Program-made: the position numbers and the translations under genes
Shown: one piece after another, positions 44,228 through 55,264 of the stretch
How positions within the stretch are numbered: position 1 is the first letter of the stretch
Layout of the letters: each line of letters starts with the position of its first letter
The notes under the pieces: model-generated
Told to the model about the DNA's origin: nothing
Databases searched by the model: none
Seen by the model: the letters and a program-made list of their open reading frames with translations, nothing else
Assembly: GCA_902540805.1 (NCBI GenBank)
Contig: CACBON010000007.1
Coordinates: 1-58,123, forward strand
Length of the DNA: 58,123 nt
Origin: an uncultured Alphaproteobacteria bacterium
Lineage (GTDB): Bacteria; Pseudomonadota; Alphaproteobacteria; Methylaequorales; Methylaequoraceae
Reading direction: 5' to 3'

Positions 44228-45448
44228 CTATGCGTAACTTTCCTCTATCCAATTTTCAAGTTTATCAAATGCAGTAAAAAAATTATTTTTTGTCAATTCA
44301 TTTAAATTATTAAACTTATTATTTTCATGTGCTAATTTTATTAAACCTAATATTGTACTAAATTCCGGTTTATTATGAAAAAAACTTTCTCTATTGCTAT
44401 TAGACCCTATCCTAACTCTTCTATTAAATATACTTTCAGAAATGTTGGTTAATCCGTAAATTTTACTTGCCCCTCCTGTAATTACAATTGATTTAATACT
44501 TACTCTTGCATTAATATCATCAAAAATATGGTCTCTAATAATTTCAAATATTTCTTCATATCTTGGTTTAATAATTCCATAAAGCAAATTCCTACTTATT
44601 GTTTTATTTTTAAAATTTCCTGAATTAATTTCTATTTTTTCATTAAAAGGAAGGCTAAGAGTTCCATAAATGATTTTTGAATGCTCTGCTGATTCTTTTG
44701 AAACCTCGAGACCCCTAGCTATGTCGTTGGTAACATGTTCGCCACCAATTGCAACTACCTTTGTGTAAACGATTTTCTCTTCAACACAAACAACAATTTT
44801 TGAGGTTTTTGCACCAATGTCGATACAGGCGACGCCTTTAGTTTTTTCTGAATTAGTTAGGTTTGCCTGTGAAGAAGCTATACCTGAGTCAAAATAACTT
44901 TTTATATTAATTTTTTGATTCTTAAAACATTTATTTATAATTTCAAATAAATTATAACTGGCGTAGACATTGAATGAAAGTATTCCTAATTTGTCACATT
45001 CTTGCCCTAACGGATCATTAATAATTTTATTGTTAATTCTAAAGTTCAAAGGATAAGAATGCACAAGGTACCTACCTCTTAATTTTGACTCTATAATTGA
45101 CTTTTTAAAAATTTTTCTGATATCTTTTTTAGTAATAGCAATTTTTCCAGAATAAATTTCACTGTATTTTTTTTTACTTATTAAATTTATATCTGTTAAG
45201 TTGCTGAAACATTTGTAATCACTAATTTTTGATTTTTTTGGTAAGCCTTTTTCAATAGCTTTTGCAATTGTTAGGGAAAGTTTCTGTTGGTCAATTTCAT
45301 TATTATTTAAGAATCCGTTACTTTTTTGATGATCCATTCCTAATATGTAAGGTTTGTTATCTTTTATTTTGAAAAAAAGGCAAACAAGTTTGTCGGTACC
45401 TATGTCAAAAACACAAAATTTTTCTTTACTTTGAATAATGTTTAACAT
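44228..45448 (-). CDS. ftsA: Cell division protein FtsA
   Basis: FDIGTDKLVCLFF, GVACIDIGAKTSKIVV, GGEHVTNDIARGL, IVITGGASKIYGL, C-terminal amphipathic-like tail FDKLENWIEESYA. Confidence 0.94.
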   Translation of the reverse strand: MLNIIQSKEKFCVFDIGTDKLVCLFFKIKDNKPYILGMDHQKSNGFLNNNEIDQQKLSLTIAKAIEKGLPKKSKISDYKCFSNLTDINLISKKKYSEIYSGKIAITKKDIRKIFKKSIIESKLRGRYLVHSYPLNFRINNKIINDPLGQECDKLGILSFNVYASYNLFEIINKCFKNQKINIKSYFDSGIASSQANLTNSEKTKGVACIDIGAKTSKIVVCVEEKIVYTKVVAIGGEHVTNDIARGLEVSKESAEHSKIIYGTLSLPFNEKIEINSGNFKNKTISRNLLYGIIKPRYEEIFEIIRDHIFDDINARVSIKSIVITGGASKIYGLTNISESIFNRRVRIGSNSNRESFFHNKPEFSTILGLIKLAHENNKFNNLNELTKNNFFTAFDKLENWIEESYA

Positions 45449-46128
45449 CTCTTATTACTCATATAAACCCTTCTAAAGACTCTTAAATCAAAAAAATTAA
45501 ATTGGCTATATAACTCTGATTTTATTATATCTTGAAATATATCTAAAACTTTTTCAAGTTTTTTTAGCGGAAGTAAAACACACTTGTTGTTGTGAAAAAT
45601 TATTTTCCATCCAATATTATTTTGGTAAAAAATACTATGTATGCTGCGTAAAGTTTTCTCTTTTTTTAAAAGAATATAATTTAATTCTGAGATCTCCAAA
45701 TTAGCATTGTTTCCGAATAATTTAATTATACTATCTTTTTCATTTTTAACATCAAATTTTAAAATACTACCATTTAAATCTATATAATTTGCGTTTTCAT
45801 CTCTGATCCAAATCATAAATGGTTCTGTTTCATCAATTTCTATTTGCAATATCCCACTCCAGTTCAAATAAAAAGTGAAATTTTTTATTTCATTAAAGTT
45901 TTCTAAATCTTTTTTTAATTTGAAGGGATTGAATTTCCAAAAACTTTGTCCTTCTTTAACACTTATTTTTTTAAAGAAATAATCTTTAGAAATTTTATCG
46001 TTATTTATTAATTCTATAATTTTTATTTTTTTTTTTTTGAAAATTTCTTTTAAAACATTGTTTTTTATTGTTAAACTTGCTGCAAGTATTGTAATTAGAG
46101 CTAATGAAAATATTATAAAAATTCGCAT
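45442..46128 (-). CDS. ftsQ: Cell division protein FtsQ
   Basis: N-terminal TM, POTRA-like region, position between ddl and ftsA; sequence divergent. Confidence 0.8.
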   Translation of the reverse strand: MRIFIIFSLALITILAASLTIKNNVLKEIFKKKKIKIIELINNDKISKDYFFKKISVKEGQSFWKFNPFKLKKDLENFNEIKNFTFYLNWSGILQIEIDETEPFMIWIRDENANYIDLNGSILKFDVKNEKDSIIKLFGNNANLEISELNYILLKKEKTLRSIHSIFYQNNIGWKIIFHNNKCVLLPLKKLEKVLDIFQDIIKSELYSQFNFFDLRVFRRVYMSNKRC

Positions 46129-47027
46129 TCTGCATATGTCAGTAAAATTTCACATAGTTCAAGGAAACCTGTTCCTTTGCTTCTGGCCATTTCAGGTAAA
46201 AGTGAGTTTTGAGTTAGACCAGGTTGTGTATTTATCTCTAAAAGAAATAACTCTTTTGAATTAGTATCATATCTAAAATCTAATCTTGAAATACATTTGC
46301 AATTGATTGCCTTGTGAATCTTCAAAGAAATATCTTTCAATTTTTGTTTTACATTTCTTGGTAATTTTGGGTCAAGTACATGTTTAGCAATTACCTGGTA
46401 TTTATTTTTAAAGTCATAAATTTCACTGGTAAAAATAATTTCCATGATTCCACATATTTTATCCTCCAGTATTCCAACTGTAATTTCCCTTCCATCAATA
46501 AACTCTTCAACCATGTATTTATGAAGTTTATCAAAATTGTTTTTTTTGAAATCATTTAATTGTTTTTGATTTTCAATTTTTAGTAAATTTTTACTAGATC
46601 CACCACATATTGGTTTAACTATCAATGGAAAGGCAGAGTTGGTAAATTTGCTATTAATATCAAAATGTTGGGGAAATCGGATTCCCAACGCTTTATAAAA
46701 GTATTTTGATACAACCTTGTTCATAGCTATTGATGATGCCAAAACTCCTGAATGCGTATAAGGAATTCTTAAATAATTTAAAATTGATTGTAATTGACCA
46801 TCTTCACCAAATATTCCGTGCAAACAATTAAAAATTTTATCTGGTTTTGATCTAATTAAATCATTAATTAGTTTATTACAATCATTATCAACATCAATTA
46901 ATGTTGTGTCATATTTTTTTTGTAAGTTTTTGTATACTTGATTAGCAGTTAAAATAGAAATCTCTTTTTCCTCAGAGATTCCACCCCTTAATACTGAAAT
47001 TTTTTCAGACTTTTTTAAATTCACCAA
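46113..47027 (-). CDS. ddl: D-alanine--D-alanine ligase
   Basis: VLRGGISEEKEISILTA, FNCLHGIFGEDGQLQSIL, LLEINTQPGLTQNSLLPEMA. Confidence 0.96.
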   Translation of the reverse strand: MVNLKKSEKISVLRGGISEEKEISILTANQVYKNLQKKYDTTLIDVDNDCNKLINDLIRSKPDKIFNCLHGIFGEDGQLQSILNYLRIPYTHSGVLASSIAMNKVVSKYFYKALGIRFPQHFDINSKFTNSAFPLIVKPICGGSSKNLLKIENQKQLNDFKKNNFDKLHKYMVEEFIDGREITVGILEDKICGIMEIIFTSEIYDFKNKYQVIAKHVLDPKLPRNVKQKLKDISLKIHKAINCKCISRLDFRYDTNSKELFLLEINTQPGLTQNSLLPEMARSKGTGFLELCEILLTYAECEFL

Positions 47028-47904
47028 TTCTTATTAACTCCCATTTCAAATTAATTTTTCTTTTTTCCCAGACTTTATTTTTGATTTCTTCACCAAGAAT
47101 TTCCAGATCTAAAGATGATGCGTTTTTGTAATTTATTAGAAAATTTGAATGAAGACTTGATACTTTCGCCCCACCCAGTTGTTTGCCTCTGTAATCTATT
47201 TCATCAATAAGTTTCCAAGCAGGATAGAGGGTAGGGTTTGTGAATGTGCTTCCTCCTGTTCTAGATGATACAGGTTGAGATTTTTTTCTTTTATTAGATA
47301 TAATTGAAATTTTTTTTTTTATTTGTAATTTATTGCATTCTTGAATTTTAAACCTTGCCTTTATTATGATCTGTTCGCTATCAAAAGAGCTTTTTCTGTA
47401 ATGAAAATCTATTTCGTTTTTTTTAACTGTTTTTTTGTTTAGTTTTTTGTCAATTATCGTGCAATCAATTAAATTGTCACTGATTTGATGACCATAACAT
47501 CCCGCATTCATTTTTATATTTCCACCTATTGTTCCAGGAATACCACTTAAAAACTCTAAACCTGAAATATTTTTTTCAACACAAAATTTTGCAACCTCTG
47601 AGTCTTTTGTACCTGCTCCAACAGATAGAACGGAGTTATTATTATCAATTTCAATTTTTCTAAAATTTCCTCCTAATTTTATAACAATTCCCTTAAAACC
47701 TCCATCTCTTATTATCACATTTGACCCTGAACCTATTACCAAAATAGGAAGAAATTTCTTAGCTATTCTAATTGTGTTTATTAATTGATTTATTGAATTT
47801 ACTTCAATGAATAGATTGCAATTTCCTCCAGTTCCAAACCAAGTCTTTTTACCAAGTTGATAGTTAAACTTTAAAGATTTTAATAGAGAGGATTTGTTAT
47901 TCAT
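47005..47904 (-). CDS. murB: UDP-N-acetylmuramate dehydrogenase
   Basis: KKTWFGTGGNCNLF, LVIGSGSNVIIRDGGFKG, LEFLSGIPGTIGGNIKMNAGCYG, SSRTGGSTFTNP. Confidence 0.96.
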   Translation of the reverse strand: MNNKSSLLKSLKFNYQLGKKTWFGTGGNCNLFIEVNSINQLINTIRIAKKFLPILVIGSGSNVIIRDGGFKGIVIKLGGNFRKIEIDNNNSVLSVGAGTKDSEVAKFCVEKNISGLEFLSGIPGTIGGNIKMNAGCYGHQISDNLIDCTIIDKKLNKKTVKKNEIDFHYRKSSFDSEQIIIKARFKIQECNKLQIKKKISIISNKRKKSQPVSSRTGGSTFTNPTLYPAWKLIDEIDYRGKQLGGAKVSSLHSNFLINYKNASSLDLEILGEEIKNKVWEKRKINLKWELIRIGEFKKV

Positions 47905-49300
47905 TCTTTTCCATAAAATTTTTAAATTCTTGAGCTATACCTGAACTAAAACCTGCTCCTAAAAAAATAACATTGTCTTTTCTTGAGATTATATTCTTAA
48001 TCTCATTGAAGTCAGATTTTGTACCATCAATTGAGGAAATTATTTTTTCTTTATACTTTTTTTTTAATAGCTTTGATAATTCAAAATTATTAATAGTTTT
48101 TATAGGCTCTTCCCCGGCTGCATAGATTGGTAAGACAAAAATTACATCAGCATTTTCAAAACTATTCACAAAATCTTCTTTCAATTCTTTGATTCTACTA
48201 AATCGATGGGGTTCAAAAATAGCAACTAATTTATTTTTAGTAATTTTTTTTAAAGCTTTTAATGTCATCTTTATTTCTTTAGGGTGATGTGCGTAATCAT
48301 CAATTATCATTTTGTCGAAACTATTATAAATAATTGAAAATCTTCTTTTTACCCCTTTAAAGGTTTTCAAAGCATTTTTAATAAGTGAGTCATTAATTTT
48401 TAAACCTTTTGAAATACTATAAGCTGCTAAAGTATTAGATATATTGTGAGATCCTATAAGAGGAATTAATACTTTTTTTAAAACTTTTTTTTCAATATTA
48501 TTAATGATGTCGAAGCAAGAAAAAAAAGTATTATTTTTTTTTATGATTTTTACGTTTGCAGCACTGAAGTTTGCTTTCTTTGAGAAACCATAAGTATAAA
48601 TTTGCTTGTGATTTATTTTATCCAAAATATTAAGTATATTTTTATCGTCAATGTTAATTGACAAAAATCCGTAAAAAGGGACGTTATTTGCATATTTTAC
48701 AAAGGATGCTTTGATCTCATCTAAATTTTTATAATAATCAAGGTGTTCTAAATCAATATTGTTAATAACTCCAATTGTAGACGGTAGCATTGTAAATGAG
48801 CCGTCTGATTCATCAGCTTCAGCAATAATCCATTCACCATTCCCTAACTTTGCATTTGCATCAATGCCGTTTATGATACCTCCATTTATTATTGTCGGAT
48901 CAAGATTGGCTCTTTCTAATATACATGAAATTAGAGAGGTTGATGTGGTTTTCCCATGAGACCCTGATACTGTAATTGAGGATTTAAGTCTCATGACATC
49001 TGCAAGCATCATTGCCCTTGAATACAATGGAATTTTTTTTTTAATGGCTGATTTAATCTCTATATTTGAAAATTTTACGGCAGAGGAATATACAACAATA
49101 TCCACGTTTATAATATTTTTTTTAGCATGTTTTGAAGAAATACTTATACCTTTCTTCTTTAACCTTCTAACAATTATATTATCAGTAATGTCACTTCCAG
49201 TAACTTTGAACCCTTTGCTATGAAGAATTTCAGCAATTGCACTCATTCCTATTCCCCCGATACCTATAAAGTGAACATTTCTTTTTTTAAGCATTTTCAA
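47897..49300 (-). CDS. murC: UDP-N-acetylmuramate--L-alanine ligase
   Basis: FIGIGGIGMSAIAEIL, VSGSHGKTTSTSLI, IIAEADESDGSF, IIDDYAHHPKEI. Confidence 0.97.
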   Translation of the reverse strand: MKMLKKRNVHFIGIGGIGMSAIAEILHSKGFKVTGSDITDNIIVRRLKKKGISISSKHAKKNIINVDIVVYSSAVKFSNIEIKSAIKKKIPLYSRAMMLADVMRLKSSITVSGSHGKTTSTSLISCILERANLDPTIINGGIINGIDANAKLGNGEWIIAEADESDGSFTMLPSTIGVINNIDLEHLDYYKNLDEIKASFVKYANNVPFYGFLSINIDDKNILNILDKINHKQIYTYGFSKKANFSAANVKIIKKNNTFFSCFDIINNIEKKVLKKVLIPLIGSHNISNTLAAYSISKGLKINDSLIKNALKTFKGVKRRFSIIYNSFDKMIIDDYAHHPKEIKMTLKALKKITKNKLVAIFEPHRFSRIKELKEDFVNSFENADVIFVLPIYAAGEEPIKTINNFELSKLLKKKYKEKIISSIDGTKSDFNEIKNIISRKDNVIFLGAGFSSGIAQEFKNFMEKNE

Positions 49301-50321
49301 CTATTGTTTTTTTTATAAAATTTAATAATGATAATTTACGATTTAATTTTTTTGATGCTCCTATTTTATGTAATTTCTTTTTAAAAACAATTTTTTCAAC
49401 TTCCTTGGATATTTTTTTAAAATCAAACTTTTTTTCGTTACAAATTAAACATTGGTTATTTTTTTTAAACTCAACTGCATTGTGGTATTGATGATTGTTT
49501 GTTGAAGACGGAAGAGGAAATAACAATGAAAATTTATTGTATAACTCTATTTCTGCAAGAGTTGATGAACCACATCTTGAAATAATTAGATCTGCTTTAT
49601 CAAATTGATCATATATATCATCAAAGAAATTCTTAATTATTGATTTTATTTGAATTTCTTTATAACAGTTTATTGTTAACTCTATGTCTTCTTTTCTAAC
49701 TTGTTGGACAACAATCAACTTTTTTTTTGAACTAATGCTTAAATTTTCTATAAGTTTTGGAACCAATTTAGAAAATATTTTTGCACCTTGACTTCCTCCA
49801 ACCACAAATATTCTTTTTAATTTTGATTTATTGTGTGACTTTTTTTTTGGTCTCACAGGTATCCCAGTATGAATAGAAAAATTTTTTGCATATTTAGTAT
49901 TTTTGAAAGTTAGAGCAATATTCTTTGTGAGATAGGATAACAATCTATTGGTTTTTCCCATAACCGCATTTTGTTCATGAATTATTATCTTAATTTTTAA
50001 AATTTTTGCAGCAATTATTGAAGGTATAGAGGTGTATCCCCCAAACCCAACGACGATATTTGGTTTGTGCTTTGTAAAAATTAATAAAGATTGCAAAAAT
50101 CCAAAGATAATTTTCGCGATATTAATTGGTATAAGTAGATTGATTTTTAATGAAGAAGAAAATATTTTGAAATATTTAAGTTTTTTCTTTTTAATAATAT
50201 TTTCTATTCTATGATCTATCAAAAAATAATAATCAAAAGTTTTATCAGTTTCTGTGAGTGATATTGCAGGGAAAAGATGACCTCCTGATCCTCCAGCTAT
50301 TAGAAAAACTTTACTTCGCAT
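49287..50321 (-). CDS. murG: UDP-GlcNAc--lipid intermediate transferase
   Basis: IAGGSGGHLFPAI, VVGFGGYTSIPSI, IIHEQNAVMGKTNR, VVGGSQGAKIFS, ISRCGSSTLAE. Confidence 0.96.
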   Translation of the reverse strand: MRSKVFLIAGGSGGHLFPAISLTETDKTFDYYFLIDHRIENIIKKKKLKYFKIFSSSLKINLLIPINIAKIIFGFLQSLLIFTKHKPNIVVGFGGYTSIPSIIAAKILKIKIIIHEQNAVMGKTNRLLSYLTKNIALTFKNTKYAKNFSIHTGIPVRPKKKSHNKSKLKRIFVVGGSQGAKIFSKLVPKLIENLSISSKKKLIVVQQVRKEDIELTINCYKEIQIKSIIKNFFDDIYDQFDKADLIISRCGSSTLAEIELYNKFSLLFPLPSSTNNHQYHNAVEFKKNNQCLICNEKKFDFKKISKEVEKIVFKKKLHKIGASKKLNRKLSLLNFIKKTIVENA

Positions 50322-51417
50322 TTTTTTCTTCTTTTATTAGTAATAATATAAATCCAACTATAATTGAACTTGATATAAATGATGAACCCCCATAAGAAAT
50401 AAAGGGTAAAGTCATTCCTTTTGTAGGAATTATATTTAGAGATGAGGAGATATTAATTATAGCCTGAAAAATAAGGATATTTGCTAAACCTGTCAGCGCG
50501 GTGACAATGAAGAAATTGTTGGATCTTTGAGATATGATATGAATTCGCAAATATATTGTAATATATACTGCTATAATCAAAATTGCAAAAAATCCTCCTA
50601 ACTCTTCACCAATCAAAGAAAAGATAAAATCAGAATGCACATCTGGAAGATTCTTGGCAATAGTTCCTTCTCCAATTCCTTTACCAAATAACCCCCCATT
50701 TTCAAAAGAGTCTAAAGATTTAGATATTTGATAATTATCTCCAACTTCAGAAAAGAAAAAATTCATAATCCTAAATTTTACATGCTCTAGAGCAAAAAAA
50801 CACAATAAAAAAACTAAAATAAAACTTAAAACAATTGGGATGATTATTTTTAAATTTATATTAGAGGCTAAAATTTGTATTAACCACACTGAAAATATCA
50901 AAATAAACATTCCAAAATCAGGTTGAAGAATAAGAAGAGAAGAAACAATAGTTAAACATAAAATATTTAAGAAAAATGAATAATCATTCTTTATTTTGTA
51001 CCTTCCAAGTAATACAGCACTGAGAACAATAAATGATGGTTTGAAAAGTTCGGATGGCTGGAAAGAAAAGTTATAAAATTTAATCCATCTATTTGCACCC
51101 TTTGTTTCTGGAAAGAAAAAAATAGCAGCTACACACAAAACTATACTTAAAACAAAAATGAATAAAGAAAGGTAGATTGCGTGCTTTAAGGAAAATTGAG
51201 ATAATAAAAAAATTATCACTAAACCAGCAATACAAAATATTAAATGTTTTTTTAGAAGAAGATCAGTAGAAAAATAAAATTTCCCTTCAAGATGCTGATT
51301 AATGCTAGACATAGAAATAACACCAAAGAGTAAAAGTAGAAGAGTTGAAATGAGTATTAATTTGTCAATATTACTCCACCAATTATTATTTTTTAAAGGG
51401 TTAATTTTATTAATCAC
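50311..51417 (-). CDS. ftsW: SEDS glycosyltransferase FtsW
   Basis: Multi-TM; KGANRWIKFYNFSFQPSELFKPSF, LLILQPDFGMFIL, DFIFSLIGEELG, LPFISYGGSSFISS. Confidence 0.95.
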   Translation of the reverse strand: MINKINPLKNNNWWSNIDKLILISTLLLLLFGVISMSSINQHLEGKFYFSTDLLLKKHLIFCIAGLVIIFLLSQFSLKHAIYLSLFIFVLSIVLCVAAIFFFPETKGANRWIKFYNFSFQPSELFKPSFIVLSAVLLGRYKIKNDYSFFLNILCLTIVSSLLILQPDFGMFILIFSVWLIQILASNINLKIIIPIVLSFILVFLLCFFALEHVKFRIMNFFFSEVGDNYQISKSLDSFENGGLFGKGIGEGTIAKNLPDVHSDFIFSLIGEELGGFFAILIIAVYITIYLRIHIISQRSNNFFIVTALTGLANILIFQAIINISSSLNIIPTKGMTLPFISYGGSSFISSSIIVGFILLLIKEEKNAK

Positions 51418-52794
51418 TTATTTTATCTGTTCTGAAACTAATTTTTTGAATTCCATGCCCCTATCTTCAAAATTATTAAATTGATCAAATGATGAACAAG
51501 CAGGGGAAAGCAAAATATTAATATTTAATTTTTGCTTGATTGCGTCTTTAAATGCTTGATTAAATGACTCCCTCAAAGTTCTAAACTCTAAGCAAATAAT
51601 TGAATTTCTAACTAAAAATTTTTTAAAGCTTTCCCTGCATTCACCGTAAACGTATGCTTTAAGTACATTTCCTAAATTTTTTTCTATCCCTTTCAGTCCA
51701 CCTTTTTTTTTTCTTCCACCTAATATCCAAAAAATATTTTTAAATGACTTAATTGCAGTTTTTGCTGAATTTACGTTTGTTGATTTGCTATCATTATAAA
51801 AATCAATATTTTGAAATGTACCTAAGAATTCAATTCTATGTTCCAATGTGTGAATATTTTTAAGAGAACTCAAAAAATCATCTGTCTTTTGGTTAAGTAG
51901 AAAGCTAGATGCATAAGCTGCTAATAGATTCTGAAAATTATGAAGAGCCTTTAAAAAATTTAATTTATTTATAGACATCTCAAAATACTCCTTTGATATA
52001 TTATTGAAAATTTTAATTTTGTTATTTTCAGTTTTCAAATATATGTCAACATTTTCAGTATACTTGCAACTAATAAGAATTAGCTTTGATTGAAAATTTT
52101 TTTTAAAATTATAGGCTATTCTTCTGCAATTAATATCATCAATACAAATTATAGCAAAATTTTTCTTTGTTTGATTTTTAAAAATATTTAGTTTGGAATC
52201 TATATATTTTTTAAATGTTCCATGCCACTCAACGTGATCCTTTGATATATTTAAAAGAAAAGCGTAATCAAAATTTAGCTTATCTATTTTAGCTAATTGA
52301 TAAGACGAGGCCTCTACAACTAATAATGTTCTTTTATTTATTTTTAAGTCAGTAAATGGTGTTCCAATATTTCCACAAGATTTTGAGTCTCGAAAATTCT
52401 TATAAGATAAAATTTGGCTTATGAAATGAGTGGTGGTAGACTTTCCATTCGTTCCAGTTACACCGATCAGTTGATTTTTTATATTTAGAATCTTTAAAAA
52501 CTCTAGATCTGTTACAATTTTAATGTTTAGGTTTCTTGCTATTTTGACGGCTTCGTGAGGTTTGTTTTTTTGATGATTAATACCAGGACTTAAAACCAAA
52601 TAGTTACAATGTTTAAGTGTTTCTGGTGTCATTTTATTAATTTTAATTTGTAATGAATGAATAACGTCTCTCTTTTCTGGGTTATCATCCCAACATGTAA
52701 CTGGAATTTTCTCTTTCATTAGATATTTAGCTAAAGAAATGCCTGAAATACCCATACCCAAAATAAAAATTTCTGAATTAAACTGTCTAATCAT
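51418..52794 (-). CDS. murD: UDP-N-acetylmuramoylalanine--D-glutamate ligase
   Basis: ILGMGISGISLAKYL, GVTGTNGKSTTTHFI, DSKSTNVNSAKTAI, ILGGRKKKG, LLSPACSSFDQF. Confidence 0.96.
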   Translation of the reverse strand: MIRQFNSEIFILGMGISGISLAKYLMKEKIPVTCWDDNPEKRDVIHSLQIKINKMTPETLKHCNYLVLSPGINHQKNKPHEAVKIARNLNIKIVTDLEFLKILNIKNQLIGVTGTNGKSTTTHFISQILSYKNFRDSKSCGNIGTPFTDLKINKRTLLVVEASSYQLAKIDKLNFDYAFLLNISKDHVEWHGTFKKYIDSKLNIFKNQTKKNFAIICIDDINCRRIAYNFKKNFQSKLILISCKYTENVDIYLKTENNKIKIFNNISKEYFEMSINKLNFLKALHNFQNLLAAYASSFLLNQKTDDFLSSLKNIHTLEHRIEFLGTFQNIDFYNDSKSTNVNSAKTAIKSFKNIFWILGGRKKKGGLKGIEKNLGNVLKAYVYGECRESFKKFLVRNSIICLEFRTLRESFNQAFKDAIKQKLNINILLSPACSSFDQFNNFEDRGMEFKKLVSEQIK

Positions 52795-53879
52795 CTTAGC
52801 TTCAAACTAGCGAGACCAAGAAGTGCTAAAATAATTGAAATAATCCAGAATCTTATAACTATCGTTGCCTCAGACCATCCTTTTTGCTCGAAATGATGGT
52901 GTATTGGTGCCATCTTGAAAATCCTTTTGCCCGTAAGTTTAAATGAGGTTATTTGAGCAAAAACTGACAATGCCTCAAGCACAAAGATTCCTCCGATTAA
53001 TGAAAGAATTATCTCATGTTTTGTTGCAACAGCAATTGCCCCAATAGTACCGCCTATTGACAAAGAGCCAGTATCTCCCATAAAGACCATTGCTGGCGGA
53101 GCATTAAACCAAAGAAACCCTAAACCTGCACCTATTAATGAGGCGCAAATAATTACCAATTCTCCAGTATCACTTACATAAGGGATTTTTAAATATTCTG
53201 AGTAAATTAAGTTCCCTGTAAAGTAGGCTATGAAAGCAAAAGACAGAGTTGTAATCATTATTGGTCCGATGGCTAACCCGTCTAGACCATCAGTTAAGTT
53301 GACTGCATTCGCAGTACCAACAATTACAATAGCAGCAAAAATATAGTAAAAATTACCTAGGTCAATAAAAAATCCCTTAGTGAATGGAATAAAAACAATG
53401 TTTACTAAATCTGGATTAACAATTTTGTTAAATACATAAACAAATATGAAACATATTAAAAATTCAATAATTAATCTATAGGAGGCTTTGAATCCCTCAG
53501 GGTTATTGTTTTTTAGTTTACTGTAGTCATCGAGGGCTCCAATCAATCCAAATAAAATCGTAATACTAAAAATTAACCATACAATGTTACTACTTAGATC
53601 TGCCCAAAATAATATCGAAATGAATAAAGAGATGAGAATTAACATCCCCCCCATAGTTGGAGTACCAGCTTTTTTAACGAGATGGCTTTTTGGACCGTCT
53701 AGTCTTATAGGTTGACCTTTCCTCTGCACACTTTTGAGTTTTTTTATAAATTTTGGACCGAGAAAAAGAGATATGAAAAAAGCCGTAAAAAGAGCACCAC
53801 CTGCTCGAAATGTAAGATAATTAAATAAATTAAGAAAATTTAAATTTTCTATATATGGTGTTAGGAAATAGTAAAGCAT
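52791..53879 (-). CDS. mraY: Phospho-N-acetylmuramoyl-pentapeptide transferase
   Basis: KKAGTPTMGGMLIL, ALDDYSK, NAVNLTDGLDGLAIGP, FMGDTGSLSIGGTIG, MAPIHHHFEQKGWSE. Confidence 0.98.
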   Translation of the reverse strand: MLYYFLTPYIENLNFLNLFNYLTFRAGGALFTAFFISLFLGPKFIKKLKSVQRKGQPIRLDGPKSHLVKKAGTPTMGGMLILISLFISILFWADLSSNIVWLIFSITILFGLIGALDDYSKLKNNNPEGFKASYRLIIEFLICFIFVYVFNKIVNPDLVNIVFIPFTKGFFIDLGNFYYIFAAIVIVGTANAVNLTDGLDGLAIGPIMITTLSFAFIAYFTGNLIYSEYLKIPYVSDTGELVIICASLIGAGLGFLWFNAPPAMVFMGDTGSLSIGGTIGAIAVATKHEIILSLIGGIFVLEALSVFAQITSFKLTGKRIFKMAPIHHHFEQKGWSEATIVIRFWIISIILALLGLASLKLR

Positions 53880-53881
53880 TG

Positions 53882-55264
53882 TTATTTGAGCTCGATTAAT
53901 CTTTTAGAGATCAAATGAAGCTTAGTTGAGTTTGATCCCTTTATCATTATTATATCCTTATTTTCAATGATGCTTAACAATTTATCAAAAACATTTTTAT
54001 AATTTTTAAAATGAAACTTCAAAAAACTTTCAGGAAGTTTTTCGAAAATTGCATAAGAATGTTTTCCAACAGTTAAAATTATATCTGGTTTGGTGTTAAG
54101 CAGATTTTTAACAATTTTTAGGTGACTAGATTTAGACATTTTTCCTAACTCCAACATATCTCCAATCACACATATTTTTCTTGTATGATTTAAATTTAAG
54201 TTCTTTAGGTTTTCTATTGCTTTTGCTAATGATTCAGGACTTGAATTATAAGATTCATCAATTAGAGTGAAAGATTTTTTTTCATAAGTGATTTGAAATT
54301 TTTTTCCACGACCTTCAATAGGTGTAAGTTTCATTATTGATGGTATAATGTTTTTGATTTTTATATTTAAGATTCTTATTAATCCAAGAATTATGATAAT
54401 ATTTTGTTCCCAGTTACTCGATGATTGATTGTTCTTTAAATTAAACTCTTTATCGATAACCTTGAATTTAGAGACTGATTTTTCTCTTGTTTTAATTCTG
54501 AAATCACAATTCTTATTTTGACCAAAAGAATAAATTAGCTTTGTTTTTTGTGAAGCTTTTTTTGAAATAAGATTATAATAATCTGTTTCAAAAGGAATTA
54601 TTGCCATCGATGTCTTATCAAAAAAACTAAAAATATCAGATTTTTCTTTTGCAATATTTTTTGGATCTTTGAAGTTAGCGGCATGCGCTGTACCTATATT
54701 TGTGATAATTCCAACATTTGGTTTGGCAATTTCTGATAATCTTTTTATTTCACCTGGAGAATTCATTCCAAGCTCTAGAATGCAGATTTTTGTGTTTCTT
54801 GGCATATTTGCAAGGGAAAGTGGCATCCCAATTTCGTTATTAAAATTACCAATAGTTCTATATGTATTAATTGATCCTTTAAAAATATTAAATATCCATT
54901 CCTTTAAAGTCGTTTTTCCACTACTTCCTGTAACACATATTGTTGTTAAATCTTTTATTCTATTTCTAGAAAACTTTGCTAATTTGTGTAATGAGTTAAT
55001 TGAACTTTTAACATATATAAATCTTTTATCATTTTTAAAGAATTGTTTTTTCCTAAACTCAACTAATGAAGCATAAGCTCCTTTTTCAAAAGCTTCACCA
55101 ATGTAATTATGACCATCATAATTTTTTCCTTTAATGGGTATGAATAAATTTCCTTTTTTGATTGTTCTGGTATCAATCGATACTCCAGAGAATTCAATTT
55201 GACCTCTAAATGCATCTTTCAATAAAAGAGCTTTATTAATTTCTTTAGTGGTTAAAATATTCAT
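53882..55264 (-). CDS. murF: UDP-MurNAc-tripeptide--D-Ala-D-Ala ligase
   Basis: GVSIDTRTIKKGNLFIPIKGKNYDGH, VTGSSGKTTLKEW, LELGMNSPGEI, IDESYNSSPESL. Confidence 0.96.
   Translation of the reverse strand: MNILTTKEINKALLLKDAFRGQIEFSGVSIDTRTIKKGNLFIPIKGKNYDGHNYIGEAFEKGAYASLVEFRKKQFFKNDKRFIYVKSSINSLHKLAKFSRNRIKDLTTICVTGSSGKTTLKEWIFNIFKGSINTYRTIGNFNNEIGMPLSLANMPRNTKICILELGMNSPGEIKRLSEIAKPNVGIITNIGTAHAANFKDPKNIAKEKSDIFSFFDKTSMAIIPFETDYYNLISKKASQKTKLIYSFGQNKNCDFRIKTREKSVSKFKVIDKEFNLKNNQSSSNWEQNIIIILGLIRILNIKIKNIIPSIMKLTPIEGRGKKFQITYEKKSFTLIDESYNSSPESLAKAIENLKNLNLNHTRKICVIGDMLELGKMSKSSHLKIVKNLLNTKPDIILTVGKHSYAIFEKLPESFLKFHFKNYKNVFDKLLSIIENKDIIMIKGSNSTKLHLISKRLIELK

Noticed and set aside
54669-55076. 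135-aa antisense ORF within murF
   Set aside because: Shadow ORF of a conserved Mur ligase.
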